This document shows, in pieces, positions 33,850 to 41,641 of a stretch of DNA of 47,880 nt. Position numbers and translations under genes: made by a program. Under the pieces are notes generated by a model, which saw nothing but the letters and a program-made list of their open reading frames with translations, did no database searches and had not been told where the DNA came from. Numbering within the stretch: the stretch's first letter is position 1; each line of letters begins with the position of its first letter. Source of the stretch: Hallerella sp963597395 (GTDB lineage: Bacteria > Fibrobacterota > Fibrobacteria > Fibrobacterales > Fibrobacteraceae); contig CAVBPX010000012.1 of NCBI GenBank assembly GCA_963597395.1, positions 1 to 47,880 on the forward strand, written 5' to 3'.

Positions 33850-34636
33850 TTTCGTATTGTTCCTTTTGGGCGTCCTTGCTTTTGTGTTTTCCGGCTGTGC
33901 CGTTTCGGCTTCCGGGAACCTGCTGGGCGAGGCCGCCGTAACAAGGTTTTCAACGAAGGAAAAGAAATTTCGATTTGTCGAAGCAGGGCAAACACTTGTT
34001 GCGGCCGGTGAAGATCGGTTCATTTCATCTTCACATTGTGATACAGAAATTTCTGGTGGTTCCTTGAATTTAAGGGCCAGTCTGTTGTCTTTAAATTATT
34101 CCCTTTTAGGGCAAGGCGGCGGATTATTTCTTTCTGTTCCGCTCACGATTCCTTTGGACATCGGAATCCGACCCAGTTTTGTCCAATGGGTAGGGCCTCT
34201 CTATTTCGGGGCCGGGGTCTCCTTTGTTGGAGGATTTTATCCAAATCAACAAGATGATTCCGAGCCTGATGCAGACGACTCGTTTGGACGCTTTGACGGG
34301 TTCATCCTCTACAACTTTGGCGGCGGAGCCATGTTCGATATCGGAAAAAGGTTCTCATTGGGAGCCTATGCAAATTATGAACGGATGGCGTTGAACAGCG
34401 CAGGTTCGGTTGTAAAGAATTATGGTTTTCATTTGGATTTAAATCTTTTTGGAGATGATCATAGCAATGAAAATTTGCCGGCCTATGCAAAACGTGTTAA
34501 CGTGATGACCCTCGGAATAAACGCTTTTATCAAGACGAAATACCCCTTGGGATTTTATGCGGAATACAGCCCGGGAGAGCTGATGTATAATGACGGCTGG
34601 TGGAAAATTCGTTCGGGAATGGTTCTGCTTTACTGA
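33830..34636 (+). CDS. Outer-membrane/lipoprotein-like hypothetical protein
   Basis: A 268-residue protein with a signal peptide ending in a lipobox-like FSGC (C23). The mature part alternates hydrophobic and polar residues and is rich in Gly and aromatic residues (LYFGAGVSFVGGFY, FILYNFGGGAMFDIGKRFSLGAYANYER), fitting an outer-membrane beta-barrel; it ends RSGMVLLY without a clear terminal Phe. Codon use is more AT-rich than neighbours, suggesting transfer or rapid evolution. ATG 33830 or 33836 may be the start (GGCGG upstream). A solo MITE end lies just after its stop. Function unknown. Confidence 0.7.
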   Translation: MPMCRTSFVLFLLGVLAFVFSGCAVSASGNLLGEAAVTRFSTKEKKFRFVEAGQTLVAAGEDRFISSSHCDTEISGGSLNLRASLLSLNYSLLGQGGGLFLSVPLTIPLDIGIRPSFVQWVGPLYFGAGVSFVGGFYPNQQDDSEPDADDSFGRFDGFILYNFGGGAMFDIGKRFSLGAYANYERMALNSAGSVVKNYGFHLDLNLFGDDHSNENLPAYAKRVNVMTLGINAFIKTKYPLGFYAEYSPGELMYNDGWWKIRSGMVLLY

Positions 34637-34642
34637 ATGCTT

Positions 34643-34671
34643 CTTGGCCAAGGCAATTTTTAGAGGTGACC
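34643..34671. repeat. Solo MITE end, copy D
   Basis: AATTTTTAGAGGTGACC (34655-34671) is identical to the right end of copy C, preceded by CCAAGGC where copies A and B have the related CCAAAGC. No matching left end is found nearby. It is either a decayed element or a recombination scar, between the stop of the membrane protein gene and the stop of the converging arginase-fold gene. Confidence 0.6.
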
Positions 34672-34684
34672 ATAACTGTGTTTC

Positions 34685-35431
34685 CTAAACCCGGTCTTTC
34701 AAAAGTTTTAAAAGTTCCAAGTTGATAAAATTGCTTTGTCGCAAGTTTTCGTCGTCGGACGGGACGCCGCAAAAGGAAGGCTCCCCGCAAATATCCACGC
34801 CGAGGAGCGTTCCGCGCGAGAGAATTTGGTCGAGAAACTTTTTAAGCTTGAGAAAGGGGAGGCTTCCGCCGTCCCAGTTCGTTTTGAGTTCCGCTTCCGG
34901 CAAGACGTCCTTGTCAATGGAAACGTAGAGCGGGTGGCGGAAAAAGGTTTCGTCCGGGAGAACCTTTTGGACCGCGGATTCGGTATTGCATTCCTCTTCC
35001 GAAAGGATGCGGACCTTTTGGCGGTAGGACGGCGGGACTTCCTTGGCGGAGGATTCTCCGATTCCGACGAGAAGCGCACTTTGCAAAAAGGGATTCCCGT
35101 CGCAAACGGCCTTGACCCAGCTTCCGCACGAAAGAATTCCCTCAAATGCCGGAGGCTGCATATCGGAATGATGGTCGAATACGACGAGCGAAAAGTTTTT
35201 CCGAATACGGTCCGTCCAGAGCTTTGTCATGTAATGCGTGTTTCCGGAGTCGATAAAGTGCACGCCGTGGACCGGGTAGGCTTCGATCGCTTGACGGAGA
35301 GCCTTTTCCGCATCGGAATCCAGATAGCAGTCCGTTCCGGAAATTTGTGTACAGTCGATTTCGCGCGCGGAGCCTTTCCAAAAATCCTCGGCTCCGTAGA
35401 TTCCGGAAAAGTTCATCACGACGGACTTCAT
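34685..35431 (-). CDS. Arginase/agmatinase-fold protein
   Basis: A 248-residue protein of the ureohydrolase fold. Metal-ligand motifs are recognisable: H66 (GNTHYMT), FDHHSD (85-90, in place of the typical DAHxD), YVSIDKDVL (in place of SxDxDxxDP) and LLGVDICGEPS near the end. The divergence from arginase suggests a different substrate or a non-enzymatic member. Its ATG overlaps the helicase stop by 4 bases. Function is inferred from fold only. Confidence 0.7.
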   Translation of the reverse strand: MKSVVMNFSGIYGAEDFWKGSAREIDCTQISGTDCYLDSDAEKALRQAIEAYPVHGVHFIDSGNTHYMTKLWTDRIRKNFSLVVFDHHSDMQPPAFEGILSCGSWVKAVCDGNPFLQSALLVGIGESSAKEVPPSYRQKVRILSEEECNTESAVQKVLPDETFFRHPLYVSIDKDVLPEAELKTNWDGGSLPFLKLKKFLDQILSRGTLLGVDICGEPSFCGVPSDDENLRQSNFINLELLKLLKDRV

Positions 35432-37560
35432 GCGAGTCGCTCCAGCTTGGCCGAAAACTGCAAATTGCGGACGGTTTTTAAAGTGTCGAACTGGATGACG
35501 TAGCAGGATTCCTTCGCGTTGACGTCAACGATTTTTCCTTCGCCGAAAACAGGATGCCGTACGCGGTCGCCGACAAACAGGAGGTTTTGCAAAAGTTCCA
35601 GACGGGAGGTGTCTTCGCGGATTTTTTCAAGCGTGCGCGCCCGCAAGTCTTCGGGCAGGGGGCGGACTGTTTCCAGATTTTTTTCGCCCGCGTCAAAGAG
35701 AAACCGCGACGGATACTTGCTCAGGTTCGCATCCCCGCCGCCTTCGTTCTCGGAAAGGAAAAGCCTCTCCTGTGCACGGGTAAAGGCGACATAGGCAATG
35801 CGGCGTTCTTCTTCGAGTTCTTCCATGGTCGTCACCTGGGCGCTCGGGAAAAGGCCCTCGGAAAGTCCGCAAATGAAGACGTTTCTGAATTCGAGCCCTT
35901 TGGCCGCATGGACGCTCAAAAGCTTGATGGCGTCCGCGCGATCTTCCTTGTCGAGGTTCCCGTAAAGCGAAACTTTCGAAAGAAAACTTTCGAGCGTTTC
36001 GTCGGGATCCTTTGACGCCTCTTCGACCATGCGCTTGAGTTCCGAAAGGTTGTCGAGACGGTCCTGGTCCGCGTCCATCCGCGCGAATTCCGTAAAACCC
36101 GAACGTTCGAGAATTTCTTCGAAAACGTCGTCCAATTTTTTTTCGGAGAGTTTTTTTTCCGTTTCCTCGATGGCCGCTACGTATTTGACGGCACCGGTCC
36201 CGCGGAAAACGGCTCCGTTCAAATTTCCCTTGAGCGCCTCATACAGGGAAATGCGGTTTGCCTGTGCGTAGTCCCGCAAAAAGGCGATTTTCTTTTTTCC
36301 GATTTTTCGACCGGGAATGTTGATGGTCCGCAAAAAGGCGATGTCGTCCTTGGATGTGAGCATTCGCAGGTAGGCGACCGCATCCTTGATTTCGCGGCGC
36401 GCGTAGAACGAGACACCCGAAAGGACCCGGTAGGGAATTTTGTTTCGGATTAAAGTCTCTTCAACGGGTCTCGACATAAAGTGCGAGCGGTAGAGAACGG
36501 CGATGTCCCCCGCGGAGGTTCCGCTTTGGATGAGAGCCTTTATGTTTTGAACGATCCAGTCCGTTTCTTCGGCGGGGAACTTTCCGTGAAAGTAGAGGGG
36601 CTTTGGGCCGTCCTTTCGCGTCGGATGGAGAACCTTTGGGAAACGCACGACGTTGTGCGAAATCAGCTCGTTCGCGGCGTTTAAAATTTGCGGGGTGCTG
36701 CGGTAGTTTTCGGTGAGAAGAATCGTCTTTGCGTCGGGATAGGTTTTGTCAAAATCCAGAAAGAGCCGCACATGCGCACCGCGCCAAGTGTAGATGGTCT
36801 GGTCGCTGTCCCCGACGATAAAGAGGTTCCCGTGCTTTTCCGAAAGAATCCTTGCAATTTCGAACTGCTTGCCGCTCACGTCCTGAAATTCATCGACAAG
36901 AACGTATTCCATGCGGTTTTGCCATTTTTCGCGAATGTCCGGAAAGTTCTTCAGGATGTAGGCCGTAAAGTTTATCAGGTCGTTAAAGTCCAGTCCGTAA
37001 TTCTTTTTTTGCTCGTAGAGGTAGCGGGCAAAAATTTGGGAATCGCGGTCGGGTTCGGTCTGAATCCGGTCCAGAATCTTTTCGGAGGAAAGGGCGATAA
37101 AATCCGGAATGTAGTCAAGCGAGGCCTTGCGCATTTCCAGAACGTTGTCGATGGTTCGCTGCATGGTCGTATCGCGCAGCGTAATTTTCATATCGGCAAA
37201 AATGCGCGTGAGAATTTCGCGCTCGTCCTCGGTGTCGAGGATGATGAAATTTTTGGGATATCCGAGCGAGTGGATTTCTTCCTTGAGGAACCTTGTACAA
37301 AAGGCGTGTATTGTGCTGATGAATCCCAGGTCCAAGTTGCCGAGAGCTTTCCGTACGCGGGTTTTCATCTCGTTTGCGGCGCGGTTTGTAAACGTGACGG
37401 TCAAAATATTTGCCGGGGAAATTCCGAGTTCCGATACGAGGTAGGCGTAGCGCGCCGTAAGGGCGCGCGTCTTTCCGGTGCCCGCGCCCGCCATGACGCG
37501 TATGTGTCCCTCGGTGGTTTTAACCGCTAAAAGCTGTTCAGGATTGAGCGAAGAAAGCAT
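35428..37560 (-). CDS. UvrD/PcrA-type superfamily 1 DNA helicase
   Basis: A 710-residue 3'-5' helicase. Motif I MAGAGTGKTRALTARYAYL, motif II VDEFQDVSG, motif III GDSDQTIYTWRGA, motif V VHAAKGLEFRNVFI and motif VI VAFTRAQERLFLSE are all present. The C-terminal tail holds RVRHPVFGEGKIV, the tudor-like domain that binds RNA polymerase in PcrA/UvrD. It acts in repair and replication restart. It is 32 bases downstream of the polyprenyl synthase and overlaps the arginase-fold gene. Confidence 0.9.
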   Translation of the reverse strand: MLSSLNPEQLLAVKTTEGHIRVMAGAGTGKTRALTARYAYLVSELGISPANILTVTFTNRAANEMKTRVRKALGNLDLGFISTIHAFCTRFLKEEIHSLGYPKNFIILDTEDEREILTRIFADMKITLRDTTMQRTIDNVLEMRKASLDYIPDFIALSSEKILDRIQTEPDRDSQIFARYLYEQKKNYGLDFNDLINFTAYILKNFPDIREKWQNRMEYVLVDEFQDVSGKQFEIARILSEKHGNLFIVGDSDQTIYTWRGAHVRLFLDFDKTYPDAKTILLTENYRSTPQILNAANELISHNVVRFPKVLHPTRKDGPKPLYFHGKFPAEETDWIVQNIKALIQSGTSAGDIAVLYRSHFMSRPVEETLIRNKIPYRVLSGVSFYARREIKDAVAYLRMLTSKDDIAFLRTINIPGRKIGKKKIAFLRDYAQANRISLYEALKGNLNGAVFRGTGAVKYVAAIEETEKKLSEKKLDDVFEEILERSGFTEFARMDADQDRLDNLSELKRMVEEASKDPDETLESFLSKVSLYGNLDKEDRADAIKLLSVHAAKGLEFRNVFICGLSEGLFPSAQVTTMEELEEERRIAYVAFTRAQERLFLSENEGGGDANLSKYPSRFLFDAGEKNLETVRPLPEDLRARTLEKIREDTSRLELLQNLLFVGDRVRHPVFGEGKIVDVNAKESCYVIQFDTLKTVRNLQFSAKLERLA

Positions 37561-37592
37561 TGCCTGGAAAACCCTCGCAGCCCGTTGCGCGA

Positions 37593-38600
37593 TCAGTTTC
37601 CGCGTTCCGACATCGAAAGAAGAAATGTTTTGAGCGATTCAATCAGCTCGGTCGCCGGGAGCGAATCCGAAATTTCCATGGCGTCCGAAATGTGTCGGAG
37701 GGCCGTTCCCTTGGCCTTTTCAAAGGCTCCGCCGGCTTCAAGGCGCTTGCAAATTTCTTCGGGGATTCCCGGCTCGGTGGCTTTTTTGAAAAGTTCTTTG
37801 AGAGAGTCCTTTTCTTCCTTGGAAACGCTCTGGAAATAATAGATGAGCGGAAGCGTGACGAGGCCGTTCGAAATGTCCGTGAACTTTGCCTTGTCGAGGT
37901 CCTTAGCTCCGACGCCGTAGTCCAAAAGGTCGTCGATAATCTGGAAGGCCGTTCCGAAGTGCGACCCGAGCTTTGCGCACTGTTCGATGCGGGCTTCGTC
38001 GAACCCCGCAATATAGGCTCCAATCTTTGCACTGGCCTCGACTAGAGCCGCGGTCTTTCCGTCGATGATTTCGTTGTAGCGTTCGAGCGGCAGGTCAAAG
38101 TCTCCGGCCGAGTCCAGTTCGCAAATTTCGCCGACAATCAGACGGTTGGCCGCCGAAGAAAGAATCAGCGGAATTTCGCGGGTCTTTTCGTCGATGACGC
38201 ACCGCATCGCCTGCGAGAGAATGTAGTCCCCGATGAGAACCGCCACCTTGTTTCCCCATTCGACGTGCGCAGTGCGCTCGCCGCGGCGGACGGTCGTTTC
38301 GTCGATGATGTCGTCATGGACGAGACTCGCCAAATGAAGAAGTTCAATGCCCGCGCATGCATGGGCTATCCGCGAAATGTCGGGAACGTTTTCGCCCGAA
38401 GTGGCGATGACCGCAAGAATCGTCGAGCGGATCTTCTTGCCTTTTCGCGCGATCAGTTTGGTCATGCGTTCCGAGACGCCACCCGGAGCTTCCCGCGCGA
38501 CCTTCAGAATGACCTCGTCGGAGGCGTCGAGATAGTTTTGAACCTTGCCCCGAACCGATGTCAAAGCGGCCTTGAATGACGGATGGTCTGCGGGATTCAT
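37593..38600 (-). CDS. Polyprenyl (octaprenyl/heptaprenyl-type) diphosphate synthase
   Basis: A 335-residue trans-isoprenyl chain-elongating enzyme. The first Asp-rich motif is HDDIIDE (DDxxD), followed by TVRRGERTAH, and the second is FQIIDDLLDYG. The residues before the first motif (GIELLHLASLVHD) lack a bulky aromatic next to it, which fits long-chain products such as those used in menaquinone tails. A start at GTG 38606 is also possible. It is 8 bases downstream of gyrB. Confidence 0.88.
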   Translation of the reverse strand: MNPADHPSFKAALTSVRGKVQNYLDASDEVILKVAREAPGGVSERMTKLIARKGKKIRSTILAVIATSGENVPDISRIAHACAGIELLHLASLVHDDIIDETTVRRGERTAHVEWGNKVAVLIGDYILSQAMRCVIDEKTREIPLILSSAANRLIVGEICELDSAGDFDLPLERYNEIIDGKTAALVEASAKIGAYIAGFDEARIEQCAKLGSHFGTAFQIIDDLLDYGVGAKDLDKAKFTDISNGLVTLPLIYYFQSVSKEEKDSLKELFKKATEPGIPEEICKRLEAGGAFEKAKGTALRHISDAMEISDSLPATELIESLKTFLLSMSERGN

Positions 38601-38608
38601 GCTCACGG

Positions 38609-40516
38609 CTAGATGTCCAGATCGTTGATGACTTTGTAGGCGTTTTCTTCGATGAACTTGCGGCGCGGTTCCACATCCTCGCCCATCAGCATGCTGAAGA
38701 CGTTGTCGGCGAGAACGCCGTCGTTGACGTGGCATTTTTTCATGATGCGGGTTTCCGGATTCATGGTCGTTTCCGCGAGCTGTTCGGGGTCCATTTCGCC
38801 GAGACCTTTAAAGCGCTGGATGATGAAGCCCTTCTTGTCCTTTTCGTCGATGGAGGAAAGTTCGGTTTCGTCAAAGATGTAGCGGATGGTCTTTTTCCCC
38901 TGTGCAAGGCGGAACAGCGGCGGCTGTGCAATAAAGACGTAGCCGCCGTCAACGAGAGGCCGCATGTAGCGGAAGAAGAACGTGAGAAGAAGCGTCTGGA
39001 TGTGGGAACCGTCCACATCGGCATCGGTCATGATGATGACCTTGTGGTAGCGGAGCTTTTCGAGCTTGAACTCGTTTCCGATGCCGCAGCCGAGAGCGTT
39101 CACCAGGTCCTGAATGGTATCGGCGTTGAGAACTCGGTCGAGGCCAGCCTTTTCGACGTTCAGGATTTTTCCGCGGAGCGGAAGGATGGCCTGAAATTCG
39201 CGCTGACGTCCCTGCTTGGCGGAACCTCCAGCCGAATCACCCTCCACGATAAAGAGTTCGCACTTGGACGGATCGCGTTCGCTGCAGTCGGCAAGCTTTC
39301 CCGGAAGACCTCCGCTTTCGAGAACGTTTTTGCGACGGGCGAGGTTCCGCGCCTTGTGGGCCGCTTCGCGGGCGACCGCCGCATTGTAAACCTTTTCGAC
39401 AATTGTTTTGACGATTGTGGGATTTTCGGCAAAAAATTCGTCGAGCTTTGCGCCGAAGGCCGTGTTCACGAGGCCCGCGACTTCCGAGTTTCCGAGGCGG
39501 CGCTTCGTTTGGCCCTCGAACTGGGGCTGCGGAATCTTTATCGAGATGACCGCGGTGAGGCCTTCGCGGATATCGTCCGCGGCGAGCTGTGTTTCGCGTT
39601 TTCCCTTGGGAAGAATTTCTTGCGCATACTTGTTGATGATGCGCGTCATCGCCGTCTTGAAGCCCGTGACGTGCGTTCCACCGTCGTGCGTGTTCACGTT
39701 GTTCACGAAGCTGAAGAAGTTTTCCTGGTAGCCGTCGTTATACCAGAGCGCAATCTCGAGCGGATACGTTCCGGCCGTGGTCGTAATGTGAATCGGCTGC
39801 TCGAACAGGGGCTTCCGGTGCGCATCGACATAGGTGACGAAGGCCGAGATGCCGCCCGGGAAGTAGAAGGAATCCTTTTTGCCGTCGGGAGTGCGTTCGT
39901 CGGTGAGCGAAATGCGAAGCCCGCTCATGAGGAATGCGAGTTCGCGGAACCTTTCGGCGAGCGTGTCGTAGTTGTAAACCGTTTCCGTGAAAATCGTGTC
40001 GTCCGGATAGTATTCGACGGTCGTTCCCGTCGTTCCGTCCGATTCGCCGATGTCCTTTTGGGGGGCGAGCGGATTTCCCTTTGAAAATTCCTGTTCGATG
40101 ATGCGGCCGTTGCGGCGGACGCGCACGACGAGCTTGTTCGAAAGGGCGTTGACGCAGCTCACGCCGACGCCGTGAAGGCCCGCGGAAACCTTGTAGGAAT
40201 TACTGTCGAACTTTCCGCCGGCATGGAGCTTTGTCATCACGACCTGAATCGTTCCGACGTGCTCCTTCGGGTGAATGTCGGTCGGAATGCCGCGCCCGTT
40301 ATCGACCACGCGAATTCCGTTGCCGGGGAGAATCGTCACTTCGATGTGGGTGCAGAATCCGGCGAGGGCTTCATCGACAGAGTTATCGACAACTTCCCAG
40401 ACGAGCTGATGGAGGCCGACGGAATCGGTCGAGCCGATATACATTGCCGGGCGGACTCGAACGGCTTCAAGTCCCTCGAGAACGGTAATGTTTGAACCAC
40501 TGTATTCTTCTGCCAT
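38609..40516 (-). CDS. gyrB: DNA gyrase subunit B
   Basis: A 635-residue type II topoisomerase subunit supplying ATP hydrolysis for negative supercoiling. The GHKL ATPase motifs (VDNSVDEALAG, DNGRGIP, GLHGVGVSCVNAL), the transducer domain, the TOPRIM core EGDSAGGSAKQGR and DADVDGSHIQTLL, and the C-terminal tail EPRRKFIEENAY are in order. Start at 40516 follows the family N-terminus. It is 19 bases downstream of the DUF721 gene. ParE is the main alternative; gyrB is favoured. Confidence 0.93.
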   Translation of the reverse strand: MAEEYSGSNITVLEGLEAVRVRPAMYIGSTDSVGLHQLVWEVVDNSVDEALAGFCTHIEVTILPGNGIRVVDNGRGIPTDIHPKEHVGTIQVVMTKLHAGGKFDSNSYKVSAGLHGVGVSCVNALSNKLVVRVRRNGRIIEQEFSKGNPLAPQKDIGESDGTTGTTVEYYPDDTIFTETVYNYDTLAERFRELAFLMSGLRISLTDERTPDGKKDSFYFPGGISAFVTYVDAHRKPLFEQPIHITTTAGTYPLEIALWYNDGYQENFFSFVNNVNTHDGGTHVTGFKTAMTRIINKYAQEILPKGKRETQLAADDIREGLTAVISIKIPQPQFEGQTKRRLGNSEVAGLVNTAFGAKLDEFFAENPTIVKTIVEKVYNAAVAREAAHKARNLARRKNVLESGGLPGKLADCSERDPSKCELFIVEGDSAGGSAKQGRQREFQAILPLRGKILNVEKAGLDRVLNADTIQDLVNALGCGIGNEFKLEKLRYHKVIIMTDADVDGSHIQTLLLTFFFRYMRPLVDGGYVFIAQPPLFRLAQGKKTIRYIFDETELSSIDEKDKKGFIIQRFKGLGEMDPEQLAETTMNPETRIMKKCHVNDGVLADNVFSMLMGEDVEPRRKFIEENAYKVINDLDI

Positions 40517-40535
40517 GAAAACCTCAAATACAAAA

Positions 40536-40856
40536 TTAGAGAAAACGGACCGACCTGACGATTGCTTTGCCCAGGAGCCCGTTGCACCGTTCAATTATAG
40601 CTTTTTTCTGGTATGAAGCCTCGGTCTTCCACACGGAACTCGCCGCTTTGAGGACGAGAATTCCGCCCTGCAAATCGGCAATTTCGAGGTGCGCGGCGAG
40701 CTGCCTGCCAAAAAGTTTTTCGAAGTTCCCGGAGAGGGTCATCAGGGCGTTTTTTTCGCCGACGATACCCTTGGAAAGCACCTTGGAAAGGACGACGCTC
40801 GCGTGGACGAGATACGGCGTGTTGTGGTTTCTCGGGCTGTTTTCGTCAAACGTCAT
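40536..40856 (-). CDS. DUF721/DciA-like protein
   Basis: A 106-residue protein. The central ALMTLSGNFEKLFGRQLAAHLEIADLQGGILVLKAASSVWKTEAS and the ending GKAIVRSVRF follow the DUF721 consensus (conserved Trp in SSVW). DciA homologues load the replicative helicase in many bacteria, and DUF721 genes often lie near gyrB or recF. Its ATG overlaps the mlaE stop by 4 bases (40853-40856), and gyrB starts 19 bases after its stop. A frame open to 41549 upstream is antisense noise over mlaE. Confidence 0.75.
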   Translation of the reverse strand: MTFDENSPRNHNTPYLVHASVVLSKVLSKGIVGEKNALMTLSGNFEKLFGRQLAAHLEIADLQGGILVLKAASSVWKTEASYQKKAIIERCNGLLGKAIVRSVRFL

Positions 40857-41638
40857 ACGAGGAGGAGCTTCGAAAGGGCGAAGCCTCCGATAAGGATGCT
40901 CGTCATCCCGGCGACGACCGTCGCCTTGGTGCTCTTTCCGACGCCTTCGGCGCCGCTGTGCGTGTTGTAGCCGAAAAAGCAGGCGTAGCTCGCGATAAAG
41001 TAGCCGTAGAGCGCGGCCTTGATAAGTCCCACGGCAAAGTCCCAGTCCTCGTAAAACATCCGCACGCCGTAAAAGAACGTGTGGAACGTGACTTCCTTGT
41101 AGAGCGCGGCCGTCGCATATCCGCCGAGGATTCCGATGAAGATGCTGATGACGGTGAGAATGGGAAGCATCACGACCGTTGCGATGAGGCGCGGCGCGAG
41201 CAAAAACCTGTAGGGATTGAGACCCAGGACGCTGTAGGCGTCGAGCTGTTCCGTGACGGCCATCGTACCGAGTTCCGAGCACATGGACGCTCCGACGCGC
41301 CCCGCGAGAACCATCGCCGTGAGAATCGGACAAAGTTCCACCATTACGGACTTCCCGACGGCCATTCCGACAAAGACGAGCGGAATCATGTCGCCGAACT
41401 GGTAGGCGAGCTGCCACGCCATAATGGCGCCCGTCGCAAGGCTCGCCGCAAAGACGACGGGAATGCTCGTGACTCCCGTGACATACATCTGTTCCACGAT
41501 TGTATGGAAATTTTTGAACGAACTCGGAATGCTCTTTCCAAGCTCCCACATAAAGACCGCGTATCCCTGGACAACACCGAAAAACCTGCGGACGTAATGC
41601 CCGAGGCTTGTCGCGGCGATGTCTAGCGCGCCCATCAT
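40853..41638 (-). CDS. MlaE family lipid ABC transporter permease
   Basis: A 261-residue inner-membrane permease with five to six helices and the family motifs VGKSVMVELCPILTAMVLAGRVGASMCSELGTM and NTHSGAEGVGKSTKATVV. It transports phospholipid together with an ATPase (MlaF) and an MCE protein (MlaD). Neither MlaF nor MlaD is adjacent; an MCE gene lies 20 kb away at 20561. It begins 4 bases after the processing-protease stop and overlaps the DUF721 gene. Confidence 0.9.
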   Translation of the reverse strand: MMGALDIAATSLGHYVRRFFGVVQGYAVFMWELGKSIPSSFKNFHTIVEQMYVTGVTSIPVVFAASLATGAIMAWQLAYQFGDMIPLVFVGMAVGKSVMVELCPILTAMVLAGRVGASMCSELGTMAVTEQLDAYSVLGLNPYRFLLAPRLIATVVMLPILTVISIFIGILGGYATAALYKEVTFHTFFYGVRMFYEDWDFAVGLIKAALYGYFIASYACFFGYNTHSGAEGVGKSTKATVVAGMTSILIGGFALSKLLLV

Positions 41639-41641
41639 CGT

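Noticed and set aside
34643..34671. A full MITE copy after the barrel-like gene
   Set aside because: Only one end is present; no left inverted repeat could be found in the flanking 200 bases.
38576..40084. Long plus-strand open frame opposite gyrB (also opposite CotH, LeuS and OadA-type genes)
   Set aside because: Each is antisense to a well-supported gene and shows the Arg/Val/Asp-rich composition of a mirror frame, with no family motif or ribosome-binding site.
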